A DNA stretch of 64,000 nucleotides from Nematopogon swammerdamellus (GCA_946902875.1 OX336340.1:21219566-21283565), one strand, 5' to 3'. Shown: positions 51,701 through 63,515, counted from the stretch's first letter. Made by a program: numbers and translations. Notes: a model not told the origin generated them from the sequence alone.

Positions 51701-51799
51701 TATGATAAATTTTTAGTCCACTCGATCTTAGAAACTATGTGTCGGATCTGTGAAACATATGATTTTAAATTAGAATTAATTTTATTAAAAAAAAAACAC

Positions 51800-53200
51800 A
51801 AATCATCGTCACACAAGGAACTCGACTAAATGTGCGAGTGGAAAATTATTATCTGTACAAATTTCTCGTGTTTACGCACATTATCAGTGTACAACATACT
51901 AGATTCACTCGATGTTTACTTTACCAGATTAGTATGCAAAAATGTATCAAAATCTTAATTTAAAATATTTGCTAACAACGCAATTTCACTTCTTTTCCAT
52001 CCCAAGGCATAATGTAAAAAATGTGTGTATGTGTGTGCGTCACACACGAAGAAATCATTCATTGGCAGGTTAGCATATCATGCTCGCTGGTCCCTAACAC
52101 AAAACAACACTTTGTTGGATGCTAAAGGAAATTCCTTGCTCGATTCGCCACTGCGTGCAGACCAATATTTATTTATTTTATTTTAGGCAGCCTGGTTTGA
52201 TGTACCTACGTATCTAAATCAAATTCATAGTTCATTGGTGTACTTAGTCATATTTTTTTTTCACTTATTAGGTTTTTGTTTTATTAGTTATTTTATCTTT
52301 ATTCAGATGAGTGTCCAAACGGTCGGGTGTTAACACGTGTTAACTAGTCTTAAGTACCTACATAATTTACATTTTAAAGACAAACTGCATTTGGTTTTTG
52401 GCATAATTGAAACGATTACAACAGAGGCAAGCGTAACTAATCGTGATTGTAACTGTCTACGGTCTGTTACTATAATTTCGTCATGCAGGCCAGGCCAAGG
52501 TTATTCAGCTCCCACTTTTAACGCGCATTGTTGAACCGATGTTAATAAAACACTCTCTCTGTCGTCTCCAAAACAACTGCAATACAAATAGATGGTGCTA
52601 TCTCTCATTCCTCGTCCTTTATTAAACATTACTGTTTATATAGTCCTTACTTACCTACGTGCCGGTCTTGTTATAGTCAACTAAATACCTACTATCAATG
52701 GTAGTGGCAAAAAATTTTTGTTGAGAAAATATAAAAAAAACTAGACATAAGTATTAGGACGAGAAACCTTTATTTGAACTCAAATTACAAAAAATTTAAT
52801 CACTATTTAGAATGCTTTAACAATTATCTACTAATAAATAGTGAGTTAAATTTCGAAAAAAATTTAACTCAAGGACACAACACTGCTTTCAACTGAAGCG
52901 TTTTTTATTTTAGATAATCCCAAAGCGAGCCCAACGCACACACATACGCATACACTTATTCATCAATGTAGTTGGCAATGATTCAAGCGTTTGAGCGAGC
53001 GACTTACGTAATGCCAAACTGGATCGTACAGAGAAAGCAAATTTGTAGTTCAAGGCTCTGGAATAGGTACACACCCACTTGGTAGGTACTGGTACGCACC
53101 CACTTGGTAGGTGCTAGATAAATTCAATTAGGTACACCATTGTATGCAGCTGTTTTATTTTGCAATATGGTAAGTTAAAATATTATATTATTCACGTATA
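51800..53200. other. Upstream of OGDH exon 1, no gene seen
   Basis: No coding similarity. A LINE-like reverse tail (TTTATTTTAGGCAGCCTGG) lies at about 52170 and a short direct repeat (CACCCACTTGGTAGGT) at 53072 and 53097. Confidence 0.45.
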
Positions 53201-53330
53201 TAAATATTATGTTATCGCCAAAGTATATAATTCAGTCATTGTATAGAATACCTAGTTATTATATACAATACCGGATTTGTCTAGCCAATGTACAAAATAT
53301 TTTATCTGCTGTTAATCATTACACACTGTG

Positions 53331-53356
53331 CCTAGGTAATCTATAGATTACCTAGG
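53331..53356. repeat. 26-bp perfect palindrome
   Basis: CCTAGGTAATCTA is followed directly by its own reverse complement. The half-site CTATAGATTGCCTAGG recurs at about 58401 on the other side of the nested LINEs. Confidence 0.9.
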
Positions 53357-53850
53357 AATTTTATAGAATGCCATTAGGAGATCAGGTAAGGTAAAGTATA
53401 AAATGACACAAATAAAACACCTCATTTCCTAAACAGGAATCGGAAATGTGTTAAATTTACGTTAATTTAGATTAATGGTGAAAGTTTTGGTGGTTTAAAA
53501 AAAAATAACCAGGGTTAATGTTGAGGCGGCGCATGGAGTTTTTGTTATAGAAATAGTCAGCTGCCAAAAAATCGAGTGCACTTGTTCTCACATCAAACTC
53601 ATAAAAAATTGTTAAAAGTTATCCAACAGTGACAAAAGTGGTCTTATTGTAAAGATAGTGAATCAAAACTGTAGTGGAAGTGTTATCTTACAATCAAAGA
53701 AGGATTAAAAGTAGAAAAAGCCAAAAATAAATATCTCATATTATAACCAGTGAATGTAAACATTGAACTACCCTCATTCCATATAAAACATAAATAAAAT
53801 TACCATTTTTTAAAATTTTACTAGCTCTAATCAAATAATTCCCTAAAACC

Positions 53851-54591
53851 ATGGCCTCCTGTCTGAAATGCGGTAAAACAATCCCCAAGCCCGATGAAAA
53901 AAACCCAAAAATATCTTGCCACGGATGCAAACGAGAAGTTTGTTGTAAGTGCAGTGGGCTCGCCGCCACAGAGTTAAGAGTGATCGTGCTGAGTGCCCCG
54001 ACATTGCGCTACTTCTGTCCTGACTGCGATGTGAGCCTGCGCGAACTGCCGGCACTCAACAAGCTCATCCGAGAACTCAAGGCAGACATCGGTGATCTTC
54101 GGCAAGAAATATCCCAGATGAAGAGCAAGAAGGGCGAGGCTCTAAACCTCGACGTGGTGGTAGAGGAACTCGAAGAGAGGAAGCTGCGAAGTTCCAACGT
54201 CATTCTTTATGGAATTGAGGAGTCAACTGCGGAGAACTCAGAGCAACGGAAGCAGGCGGATGCAGACAACGTGGAGAGAGCGTTCGCGTCACTGCCACAG
54301 CCGCCGCGCCCCCGTATCCTCATCCGCCTCGGTAAGCCAGAACCGGGCTCCACAACACCGCGGCCACTCAAGCTCGTCATGGCGGGTAAGCGTGAAGCTA
54401 TCCATATTCTTAAGAATAAGGCGAAATTACCCACTTCAGTGTCGGCCAAGTCAGACCTCACGCCTCAACAAAGAGATAGACTAAAGAAGTTAAGGGAAGA
54501 GTTGACAGAGAGAAAAGCCAATGGTGAGGAAAACATCACCATAAAATATGTTAACAACACTCCAAAAATAGTACCAGTTCAAAAAAAGTGA
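53851..54591 (+). CDS. CR1-like LINE ORF1 (246 aa, PHD-like finger and coiled coil)
   Basis: N-terminal Cys-rich finger with CxxC pairs (Cys4/7, Cys23/26, Cys32/34, Cys56/59), like the PHD-type fingers of some CR1/L2 ORF1 proteins. A coiled-coil region rich in L, E and K follows (about 66-115), then a basic nucleic-acid-binding-like part ([24 protein letters not shown]). Probably an RNA-binding chaperone of the LINE RNP. Starts at an ATG in CCATGG context. Ends CAA AAA AAG TGA, overlapping ORF2. Confidence 0.85.
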   Translation: MASCLKCGKTIPKPDEKNPKISCHGCKREVCCKCSGLAATELRVIVLSAPTLRYFCPDCDVSLRELPALNKLIRELKADIGDLRQEISQMKSKKGEALNLDVVVEELEERKLRSSNVILYGIEESTAENSEQRKQADADNVERAFASLPQPPRPRILIRLGKPEPGSTTPRPLKLVMAGKREAIHILKNKAKLPTSVSAKSDLTPQQRDRLKKLREELTERKANGEENITIKYVNNTPKIVPVQKK

Positions 54592-57440
54592 TATTACCTA
54601 GTATCACCGAACTCACCTTCTACTATACGAACTTGGCATCACTTACGGCAAAATTCGATTTGTTTTTAATTGAAATAAATAAGCATAGACCAACCTGTAT
54701 AATAATAACTGAGACTCACTTAACTTCAAACATACAAAATAGCATTATAGATATTTCTGGATACACACTGTTCCGGCGAGACAGAGGAGGAGGAATAAAG
54801 TGGGGAGGAGTGGCTATATATGTATCCCATCATCACAACAACATTCCCATTCTAGCCAAACATAATACTATGCATCATCGAGATAATGTTGAAGCACTAT
54901 GGCTGGACTTGGAGTATTGTAACTTTAAACTATTACTAGGCGGAGTCTATCGACCTACACACTATACTTTAGAGGAATCTGATAAAGAACTGTTTGAAGT
55001 TATGCAGCACGTAGCTGAAACTAGCACCACTCTTATAATGGGTGATTTCAATCTCCCAGATATTCATTGGCCACTTGAAAAAATCAACGGATTTAACACT
55101 CTACATGATAAATTCTTAGAAATGTACACTAATAGTAACCTTCAGCAACAAGTATCACAAATTACCCGAAAACGAAACCAGCAAGAGTCACTTCTCGACC
55201 TTATAATGTGCAATGAGGAAAATCTATGTACTAAAGTAGAATATCATCCCAACATTGGCAAGAGCGATCACCTCGTTCTAATCATTTATGTGCAAATAGT
55301 TCAAGAGAACAGTAACCAGTGTATCACACTTCCCAGACCGAATTATTTCAAAGCAGATTATAAAGCTATAAATAAATTATTAAAAGAGAAGAGGCTCAAC
55401 AATGATAACACTGACATAATAGAAGCTTGGAACAATTTCAAAAGTACCACTAGGAAAGCCCTAAACGAATATGTACCCCTGTCCAATTCTGCCAAAAAAC
55501 CACATAATAAACTATGGATAAACAAAGAAATTTTGGATCTTATTAAGAAAAAGAAGCACTTGTGGAAGCTCTACCAATTAAATAAATCAGACAAAGAGTA
55601 TACAACTTATCGCAAGATAAATAACAAAATTGTAACCATGACAAGAGAAGCACGACGGAAATTTGAGGCAAACATTGTAGATACTGGGCCGAAAGCTTTT
55701 TATGGTTATATTCGGAAGCAGCTCTCCTCCAAAGTGGGTGTCCCACCTGCTCTTCGCGCACACAACTCTACCAACATTATATCTGATTACCTAGGAGTGG
55801 CAAACATTTTTGCAAAACAATTTGAAAAATCATATGTGAGAGAATGTGATGGTCCCATGCCACAGATAGTCACTGCCAAGATAGTGAACTCACTAGAGAC
55901 AGTAGAGTTTACCCCCTCCGCAGTCTTCAAAGTTTTAAAGTCCTTCAGAGAAAACACTGCCATGGGACCTGATGAACTCCCGGCCATCTTCCTGAAAGAA
56001 TGCTCAGAAGAGGTAAGCAACCAGTTGTCACATATAATGTCTCTATCATTCAAACATGGCAAACTACCAACTGACTGGAAAGAGGCCATTGTGACTCCAA
56101 TCTACAAAAAAGGTGACAAACTTGATGCTGCAAACAACCGTCCAATAAGCCTAACTAGTATTGTCTGCAAGGCAATGGAGAAAATCATTATCGAACAAGT
56201 AAGAGCATTCCTGGCACGAGAAAACATCATCCTGCAGGAACAACATGGATTTGTCCCAAGGCGATCAACTGTAACCAACTTGCTCGAGTGTGTAGACAAA
56301 TGGACGCAGGAATGGAATCGGAAACAAGCTGTCGACATACTCTACTTAGATTACGAAAAAGCCTTTGATAGAGTTCCCATAAAGCGGCTTTTGCACAAGT
56401 TGGAACACTTTGGGATCCGAGGAAACCTCCTCTTGTGGTTCCAAGATTTCCTGACAGATAGAAGGTTCAGGGTTCGCGTCGGAGAGAAAATGTCCGAACC
56501 TCGCCAAGTACTGAGCGGTGTTCCACAAGGATCCGTCGTCGGACCGGTAGCCTTCGGAATGTTTCTAACAGATCTGGGAGAAATAACGCACTTCACCTTC
56601 TCTCTGTTTGCTGATGACACAAAGTTTTTCGCTAACCCCATTATCGCCCAGCAAACAATTCAGGACACTCTTGACAAGATTTCGGGTTGGACAAAGGTGT
56701 GGTTGCTGTCGCTCAATGCCGGAAAATGTACTGTACTTCACCTCGGGCCTAAAAATCCTCATCACTCTTACTTTATTGATGGAAAAATCGTACAGGCAGT
56801 GAAAACGCAACGCGACCTCGGTGTGACAATATCAGATGATCTCAAGTGGGAGACACACATTATAGAAGTTGTCAAGAAAGCCAACTCCTTACTCTACATG
56901 ATCAGGAAGGCGTTCTCTTACATAACTACAGAGCTATTCCTTAAACTATACAAAACTTATGTTCGCCCATTATTGGAATATGCCTTTCAGATTTGGAATC
57001 CATACTTCAGGAAGGATGTAGATCTTTTGGAACGCGTTCAAAGACGAGCCACAAAAATGGTCCCACAGCTCAAAAAACAAGACTATGAACGCCGACTCGA
57101 AGCACTCGGACTTAGCAGCCTAGAGGAGCGTCGTCAACGAGGAGATCTCATTGAAACATACAAAATCCTCAATGACTACTATGACTTGCCAAATCTCAAA
57201 GAAATGTTCACAAAAAATACCAATGCACATCTTAGAGGACACAGCTTAAAGCTAAACCGCTCAGCATTTCATTCTAACCCGAGGAAACACTTCTTGGTGA
57301 ACAGAGTTGTGGACTCTTGGAACGAACTACCGCAGGAGGTCATAAGTGCTAAAAGTGTCAATGGATTTAAAAACCAGTTAGATAAACACATACAAGAAAA
57401 AAAAAAAAAAAGAAAAAAAAAATTCACTAATATAATGTAA
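54588..57440 (+). CDS. CR1-like LINE ORF2, endonuclease and reverse transcriptase (950 codons)
   Basis: AP endonuclease ([22 protein letters not shown]). RT follows ([51 protein letters not shown] at about residue 674), then the CR1-type tail ([26 protein letters not shown]) and a Lys-rich end. There is no ATG at the start: the frame opens with GTG that overlaps the ORF1 stop (GTGA), in the -1 frame. It must be reached by frameshift, stop-restart or an internal start. Confidence 0.9.
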   Translation: MILPSITELTFYYTNLASLTAKFDLFLIEINKHRPTCIIITETHLTSNIQNSIIDISGYTLFRRDRGGGIKWGGVAIYVSHHHNNIPILAKHNTMHHRDNVEALWLDLEYCNFKLLLGGVYRPTHYTLEESDKELFEVMQHVAETSTTLIMGDFNLPDIHWPLEKINGFNTLHDKFLEMYTNSNLQQQVSQITRKRNQQESLLDLIMCNEENLCTKVEYHPNIGKSDHLVLIIYVQIVQENSNQCITLPRPNYFKADYKAINKLLKEKRLNNDNTDIIEAWNNFKSTTRKALNEYVPLSNSAKKPHNKLWINKEILDLIKKKKHLWKLYQLNKSDKEYTTYRKINNKIVTMTREARRKFEANIVDTGPKAFYGYIRKQLSSKVGVPPALRAHNSTNIISDYLGVANIFAKQFEKSYVRECDGPMPQIVTAKIVNSLETVEFTPSAVFKVLKSFRENTAMGPDELPAIFLKECSEEVSNQLSHIMSLSFKHGKLPTDWKEAIVTPIYKKGDKLDAANNRPISLTSIVCKAMEKIIIEQVRAFLARENIILQEQHGFVPRRSTVTNLLECVDKWTQEWNRKQAVDILYLDYEKAFDRVPIKRLLHKLEHFGIRGNLLLWFQDFLTDRRFRVRVGEKMSEPRQVLSGVPQGSVVGPVAFGMFLTDLGEITHFTFSLFADDTKFFANPIIAQQTIQDTLDKISGWTKVWLLSLNAGKCTVLHLGPKNPHHSYFIDGKIVQAVKTQRDLGVTISDDLKWETHIIEVVKKANSLLYMIRKAFSYITTELFLKLYKTYVRPLLEYAFQIWNPYFRKDVDLLERVQRRATKMVPQLKKQDYERRLEALGLSSLEERRQRGDLIETYKILNDYYDLPNLKEMFTKNTNAHLRGHSLKLNRSAFHSNPRKHFLVNRVVDSWNELPQEVISAKSVNGFKNQLDKHIQEKKKKRKKKFTNIM

Positions 57441-57548
57441 ATAGCCTAAAAAAAAACAACTTATTTAATTAAAACAAGTGCACTCTGAAGAAAAAAAAAA
57501 TTATATGCACACATCAGCTTCAAGCTGTTAGTGCTATAAATAATAATA

Positions 57549-58280
57549 ATAATAATAACCATTGACATCTGCCGCGCCTGCCACCAACCTGGCGAGTCTC
57601 TCAGACATGTGATTTCCGGTTGTTCGCAGCTTGCCAACACCGAGTATCTGCATAGACACAACCTAGTAGCCAGGATTATCCACCAGCAACTTGCCTTAAA
57701 GTTCAACCTTGTGGGTACCGAGGTGCCTTACTATAAGTACAATCCACCGCCAGTTCTCGAGAACGGTCATGTCACACTCTACTGGGACCGGTCCATTATC
57801 ACAGACAGGACTATTCTCGCGAACAGGCCTGATATTGTGATAATAGACCGGGAGGCAAGGCGCGCAACGCTCGTCGATATCGCCGTGCCGCATGATGGTA
57901 ACCTCGTCAGTAAGGAAGCAGAGAAGATGTTAAAATATCTGGATCTGCAGCACGAGGTTACCAAAATGTGGCCCGTCGACTCGACGATCGTTGTGCCCAT
58001 AGTCGTTTCGGCGCATGGGCTGATAGCGAAGAGCCTCGACGACCACCTTGAGAGGCTCTCGCTGAGTGGTTGGGTCAAGGGCCAGATCCAGAAGGCAGCC
58101 CTGCTCGACACTGCACGCATCGTCCGGAGGTTCCTCTCTTTGGGACCCGACCATCGGTAGCCTGGGCTCGCCCCGCCGCCGGTGGTGGAAACTCCGTTTG
58201 TTTTTATATTTATTTTAGGTTTTAATTAAAAAAAAATGTAAAATTTGTATAAAAATAAATGTGGAAATAAATGGATAATA
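57549..58280 (+). pseudogene. LINE C-terminus with CCHC finger and restriction-like endonuclease
   Basis: Open from about 57543 to the stop at 58158-58160. It contains the finger CRACHQPGESLRHVISGC (C-x2-C-x8-H-x4-C), then NRPDIVIIDREARRATLVDI, a PD...D-x-K-like nuclease pattern, as in R2/NeSL-type elements. The RT is missing (5'-truncated). The 3' UTR includes GGTGGTGGAAACTCCGTTTG and an A-rich tail. ATA repeats on both sides suggest insertion into the tail of the CR1-like LINE. Confidence 0.8.
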
Positions 58281-58519
58281 ATAATATGTTTCGTTTCGAG
58301 CCGAGTGTTCACGAAAGGAGCCGCCTTGTCTTTCGGGTGTCGTATTCAGGTTAGGTTAAACCAAATTTAAAACTCTTCGCCGGCTGTTCATTTTGCATTC
58401 TATAGATTGCCTAGGTAAAGTATGAAATAAATGATATTTTATACATTGCCTCAACGTTTAAGCCATTATCCGATATTCTATAGAATACCGGATTATACAG
58501 ATTGGCGATAACATACATT

Positions 58520-60150
58520 ATTCATGTTTACAATTTTTTTTCTATATATGATGTATTTATTATTTTATTTATTTATTGATGATTTTTTTTTATTTGTATT
58601 GTGAAGTTTTAATCGTTAATTTAACATGTAATATAATTAATTATGTATGGTATCCTAGTAACTATATAAATAGACAGGTTTAAAACATGATTTTTAATTA
58701 GTTTTTTTTTCATCAAAATTTCACTGGTTTACCGTTTTCACCGATTTTCTCACTTGAACTTAGTATTTACACATTAAAGTTTGTTTTTGAAGAAAATTTT
58801 CATTATATTTAAAACAAAATTAAGTTTATAGACTACAGGAAGAGTTGATAAATAAAGATGATTTTTGGTAAATACCTAAACAGCATGACTAATAGGGCAG
58901 CAACAAACAACTCTGACAAATTAAACTAAGTTTTTCCTTGTAATCATTACCTATGTAATTATCTATTCGTTCGAAAATTCAAAGTTTTGGACTTTGGGAA
59001 CTATTTAAACAGTGAATATTAATTTATTATTTGTTTTTTTTTATAATTTATGGGTTTTAAACTGCACTGTGTCTGTTAAAAGTGACCGAAATGTTGCGAG
59101 CACGGTTTCAGAATTGAAATATATGTATACGCTCTTTCAATATGGAGACAAATGCTCAATAATACCCAAAAAAAAGGTGAAAGATTAAATTTATCAAGAA
59201 GGGAAGATATTCCCTTCTGAGATGTGTTATTATTGGAGGGTTTTATCCATTCACAAGTGTATGGAATAGAAAAAAAAATTATCCTCACTATATTTGTTGT
59301 TCAATGTTCTTGACCAGATATCAATAAGAAGTATTTACCCATTTAGTAAACCAACCCTTCTTATTTTGGGAATCGAATAAAACACATTGTGTGCAATTTT
59401 GAGTTTCAGCGAACTACACCACAGCACTAAAGTTTGGCGTTTCCTTTTAGACGATTACCGAAATGTAATGAAAGCACAACTTCACTGAAAATTTAGGTAA
59501 GGTTCTCACTTTCAGACAGACTGCGTCAGCTGTCAAAGATCGCGGACACAGAAAAATTAATCAGCGCTCGCACTTAAAAAAACGTTCTGACACCAACGCG
59601 TATTGGTATTCCCGAAGACCTCCAGGAAAGGAACCCAAGTCGCCGGAGGATATGCAGTGCAGCTGGAAGCGATCGATCGGTGTCAGTCCCGTGATATTCA
59701 AGGTTATATAACCACAGTACGTACAGCGCTGTCGGAAGCTGTCGGCGCCTCACACCTTCATAACTATCTCGACAATTCTGGTTCGTAGCACTACTCACTA
59801 CACTAGGACTGCTGGTGCTCTGCGAAGGCTAGATATTTACCTCACGACACTTGACACGCGCAGAGCTCACTCGCAGGCGGATTCCAATTTTGAAGGGCAT
59901 GAAATTTGCGCGAATGGATGGAGCGCGCGCACAGCGAAGGACTAGCTAGACAGATATGTAGGTATTGGCTTCGTATCTTTTTCTATGTTCTTACCTAAAA
60001 CATCTGGATATATCTTTCCTTGTCTGGTGCTAGGAACCTCCTCGATACCTACACCTACACAGTGAGTGAGTGATTCCGTCCGTTGCTAACTTCACTCTTC
60101 CCTCCCACCCTCACTCACTTGCTTGACTGGCAGCTGTCATGTCATGTGCT
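58520..60150. other. Intergenic between OGDH and MANBAL-like gene
   Basis: No coding similarity. At 59703-59712 the minus strand has GGTTATATAACC, a TATA-like motif followed by a moderately GC-rich segment to about 59580. It could be an OGDH promoter, but no splice link to exon 1 was found. Confidence 0.3.
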
Positions 60151-60153
60151 TAT

Positions 60154-60571
60154 TAGGGCCCCAGCACACGAACGATTCTTACCCAACTAAACGAGTCGTA
60201 ATAAAAAAAACTTCCAAAATACAACAATGCAAAATCTGGTGCGTATAGTGCCCGGGACGGATCTCGGCGTGTCGTCGCCGCAGCGGGCGACCCGCCACGC
60301 GAATAAACTATACAAGTACGGTGCGGGTGCGAGGGAGAACACCGACGAACCGCTGCTGCGGCGACACGCCAAGATCCGCCCCGCGCATTATACGTAGCGT
60401 AGGTGAAGCCAACTCAACTATTTAGTTTAGTTAGCACCGAAAATTCTATGCCGAAAGTCGGCGATCAACTTTTTAATCGGCCACCGAGTGTTCAGTCATC
60501 GGCCAACCTACGCTGCACTATGTAGAGAGACAGCGTTTCAGTTCAACTAAATCTACGAGTGTCTCGGGGCC
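60154..60571. mobile_element. Candidate MITE with GGCCCC ends and inner inverted repeat
   Basis: Ends GGGCCCCAGCACACGAACG and, inverted, GAGTGTCTCGGGGCC are similar. Inside, 60250-60284 and 60352-60385 form an inverted repeat of about 33 bp (GGATCTCGGCGTGTCG and CGACACGCCAAGATCC cores). A 55-codon frame across it is explained by this structure. Confidence 0.4.
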
Positions 60572-62072
60572 AATTCTCCGTCTCTCACTGACAGTTGGTA
60601 AGTAAGCTATATTTCGGAAACTTTGATTTGATTTGAGACACTCATCTAAATCTTCCCTTCGCCGTTATGTTGGCTCCACTGTCTATCTGTCAAAACAGCG
60701 CTGAGGGTTGCTATGTGTACAGATTTACCCGTAATTATCGGTATGTACCGTATTTATTATACGGTAAATACCGATTACATTATTAGGTAATATAATCTTC
60801 ACAATTTGGCAACAAGAACTGACAGTGACACTAACAGTGGATCCAACATAACGGCATATAACAATATTACTCTATGATAACGGCAAAGTCGTATCACTAG
60901 CTAGAGCTACTAGCGACAGAAAGACTGTCAGTCACCTGTCCGTTGAAAATGTCGTCATCTCATCATAGATTGTTTCGTAATGTAATCGTTGGATCATCCA
61001 TAAATGCTCTGGTAGTGTAGGGGTAGAGCGTATAATTTTTTCGATGTCATAGTCGTTCGTTAGAGCCCTTTTTGTTGATAAGTTAATACAATATTTTGGT
61101 AATATACTCGTATTTTTTAACTTGAATGTCAACCGCTGAAGTCTGATCCATATGCCACGTATACTACGTAAAACTGTATGTCCCTTTTCTTCTTACCTTA
61201 AACCGCCCAGTTTGGTACCACCGCAACGATCGGTCGAAAGGTCGAAATCGAAAGATCGAAAGGTCGGTCGAAGCAACTATGTAAATAGTTCACAGTATAG
61301 CCGGCACGACCAAAGATAAGCACTGACAATAGTTCACAAAGGTATGATGGCCTGATTACATTTCCTGTCTGAACTGAATCGGATATTCGTTTGGTCATCC
61401 ATAGGCTCTGCTGGTATAGTGGTAGAGAGTAGGGTAGAGTGTATGACATTTTGGATCTTATGTTGGTGGGTTCAAGTTGTGCAAATAATGTTTTTATATT
61501 TAAGGGAAGAGGGGGTCAACCGGCGTTAACTCACACAAATACTCGCATATTTCAACCAATAGCCGGGCTGGATGCCTCACCGAACGCCTTCTGATTGGTT
61601 GAATGAGATCGTTTCTCATACTCACATCGGCGAGTGAGTAACGCCGGTAGGGGCAGGTTAAGCATTGCTAGGGTATTATAAATTGGTTACCTAATTGAAT
61701 GGCTCGTGATGACGTCGAAGACTTGGCTGTAAAGTATTACTCTTGCTTTTCCATAAGATAAAAAATTTTGAAAAAAGTATTCGAATTATTAAAAAAAATA
61801 TAATAGCAAGGCTGCATCGTAAATTGCCTTGGCCTATCCCGAAAAAGGGATAAAAAAAAACAAAAACAAAAAAGTATTCGACGATTGACAGTGACAGTAC
61901 AGTTGGTTGACTGACTGACATTCGTGTGGTGCGTGCGGATCTCATTCTTTCTCAATCATTCGTTCAATTCGTTCAAATTCGTTTGTTGACTTTCTCGTCG
62001 AATCATTTGTACGAAGAAAGCAAGAAAGCTTTGAGTAGAATTAGACCACCCCACCTTCCAAACTGCAATAAA

Positions 62073-62222
62073 ATGATTCCGGCCGAGATGTTCGCGGAGG
62101 ACGTGGCGAGTACGATCATCCGATACGGGCTGTACATCGGCGCCGTGTTCCAAGTGCTGTGTCTTGTGGCGTGCGTTACTCTCTCGGACGAGCCGTCGGA
62201 CTACACGCATTATTACGACAAG
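62073..62222 (+). CDS. MANBAL/anon-73B1-like small membrane protein, exon 1
   Basis: Fifty codons, starting [20 protein letters not shown] and followed by the hydrophobic stretch [15 protein letters not shown]. The RYGLxxGAxFQxxC pattern is that of the UPF0239 family (human MANBAL, Drosophila anon-73B1), proteins of about 85-90 residues with one membrane helix and a basic tail; their function is not known. I chose the ATG at 62073 because the family starts a few residues before the helix; upstream in-frame codons lack an ATG. The donor is GACAAG|GTAACT at 62222. It is divergent from OGDH, with about 10.4 kb between start codons. Confidence 0.75.
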
Positions 62223-62230
62223 GTAACTAA

Positions 62231-62560
62231 CGTGTACAATGCACATTGGGAGTTCAGCTAATAGTAGGTACTAGTCATCTGTTTCTGTTTGCACTTATCT
62301 CAGCCCGCGCCTCACGCTACACCCGCTGACACCTAGCCTTGGAGGATATGTTAGGCGTCAGCGGGTGTAGCGTGAGGCGCGAAGTGCGGAAGTGCGGACC
62401 GAGGAAGTGCAAACCAGAAAAGACAATTAGTAATACTTGTGTACAATGCACATTGGGAGTTCAGCTAAAAGTAGGTACTTGTGTACAATGTACATTCAGC
62501 TATAAGTAGGTACTTGTGCACAATGCACAATTCGCGTTCAGCTAAAATTAGGCACTTGTT
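62231..62560 (+). repeat. Dispersed copies of a 40-bp sequence in MANBAL-like intron 1
   Basis: GTGTACAATGCACATTGGGA with GTTCAGCTAA and GTAGGTACT follows the donor at 62231, and recurs at about 62439, 62478 and 62515 with changes. The foldback at 62307-62380 separates the first from the rest. Confidence 0.8.
62307..62380. repeat. Foldback with perfect 24-bp arms
   Basis: GCGCCTCACGCTACACCCGC (62307 onward to 62330) is the exact inverse of 62357-62380. Outer flanks (TTTCTGTTTGCACTT and AAGTGCAAACCAGAAA) also pair imperfectly, making a foldback of about 130 bp. Confidence 0.9.
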
Positions 62561-62689
62561 TCTGCCAGTACAGGAACAGTATTACATGCACCAATCCCGA
62601 AGAATCACAGATCTTATACCACGCAGCGACGCCATTCGCCGCTCGGTAGCATTAGCACTTATGTTAGAGAGAGTACGAGTAGAGTTTGT

Positions 62690-63012
62690 ACCGTGTGGGG
62701 CAGGTACTCTAAAAGAATAACCCACTGCATCTCTCCCTGTGTATGTCGTAAAAGGCGACTAAGGGATATGGCTCCCTTCCTATATTACTAGGTGGTAGGG
62801 TTTAACCCGCCCGGGTTTGTACCACCGCACTGAATGAAAGGTCGGTCGAAACGGCTATGTAAATAGTTTGTGTTTTCCGTCCAGTTCAGTGTAGCCGGCA
62901 CGGCCGAAGGGAAGCACTGACGTGACACCAAGTACACCCGGTGTTATGGGCTGACATCGCGGATGTTGTAGGTGATGTAGCCAACCGTGTCAGTTTCCAT
63001 AAAAAAAAAAAA
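62690..63012 (+). mobile_element. Head B + T1 retroposon, near full length
   Basis: ACCGTGTGGGGCAGGTACTC, AAAAGGCGACTAAGGGATAT, then the TAGGTGGTAGGG core directly, the T1 body and an A-tail. Head A is absent. Confidence 0.85.
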
Positions 63013-63063
63013 GTACTGCAGATACAATAAAGTAGCGACGAAGTCAGCACAACTCAGCACTTA

Positions 63064-63515
63064 ATGATGTCACCGAACACATCCGAGCCCGTTGCAAGTA
63101 GGAGAAGATTTCAATTGAGCACGAGACGCGCACTAGATGTTTAGGCTCGCATCAATTCCTCGTCAGCTAGTCTGCATAGGACGCGGAGCAGAACTAGTCC
63201 TGTGCACGACCGCACTCACTTCACTGATACAAATTCTATAAGTGCAACCCGCGAAGGTGTGGAACTCGGCTTGCGATGGAGTCGCCGAACATATCCGGGC
63301 CTATTAGCAGTAGAGGATGGTGTCAATGGAGGCCGGGTCTAGCGAGCGGCCACTCTGTGTAGTTCTCCAGCATGTGTTACGTTTCGGCTCGCATCCATCC
63401 CTCGCCAGCTAGTCTGCGATAACTAGGACGCGGAGAACCACCAGTCACACTCTCGACCTCTCTCTACCTATCCATATTCTGTAGGATGCCTCCAGTGACG
63501 TTGCATCAAGTCACT
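63064..63515 (-). mobile_element. Two 3' fragments of the LINE seen at 11645-12168
   Basis: Plus strand: CACCGAACACATCCGAGCCC (63070) and CGCCGAACATATCCGGGCCT (63283) begin two copies in a row. The second runs to CCTATCCATATTCTGTAGGA, matching the 11670-11915 region. Confidence 0.75.

Larger units (their letters stand above)
45931..49690 (-). mobile_element. LINE-A, near full-length non-LTR retrotransposon
   Basis: Minus strand: a GC-rich 5' region (49135 to about 49690), one long ORF (49134-45973), and a short 3' end with CACCTTATGGGTGACTCGGC and an A-tail (T-run at 45903-45930). It lies in OGDH intron 1 in the sense orientation. Short 3' fragments of the family occur throughout the window. 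No separate ORF1 is visible in the 5' region. Confidence 0.85.
53540..57545 (+). mobile_element. CR1-like LINE, two ORFs, probably full length
   Basis: A 5' UTR of about 300 bp (start uncertain), ORF1 53851-54591, ORF2 54588-57440, and a short 3' UTR with CAGCTTCAAGCTGTTAG and a tail of ATA repeats. Both ORFs are free of stops, so it may be a young insertion. It lies between OGDH and the MANBAL-like gene. Confidence 0.85.
53208..58513. mobile_element. Candidate TIR-bounded element containing two nested LINEs
   Basis: TATGTTATCGCCAA at 53208 and its inverse TTGGCGATAACATA at about 58500 are followed inward by matching ATAGAATACC and ACCGGAT blocks in inverted order. Between them are about 330 bp (left) and 140 bp (right) of related sequence and the two LINEs below. 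I infer an older DNA element split by later LINE insertion; a target duplication was not settled. Confidence 0.5.

Noticed and set aside
49230..49580. 116-codon plus-strand frame
   Set aside because: Antisense to the GC-rich 5' region of LINE-A; no family match.
57609..58160. A host gene of 183 codons
   Set aside because: The CCHC finger plus PD...D nuclease pattern, missing RT and retroelement-like 3' end show it is a truncated LINE.
60228..60395. 55-codon ATG frame, MQNLVRIVPG start
   Set aside because: It spans an inverted repeat inside a likely MITE and has no recognisable domain.
61004..61490. tRNA-like segments (GTAGTGTAGGGGTAGAGCG; GGTATAGTGGTAGAGAG; GGTTCAAGT)
   Set aside because: No complete cloverleaf or correctly spaced A and B boxes; probably decayed SINE heads.
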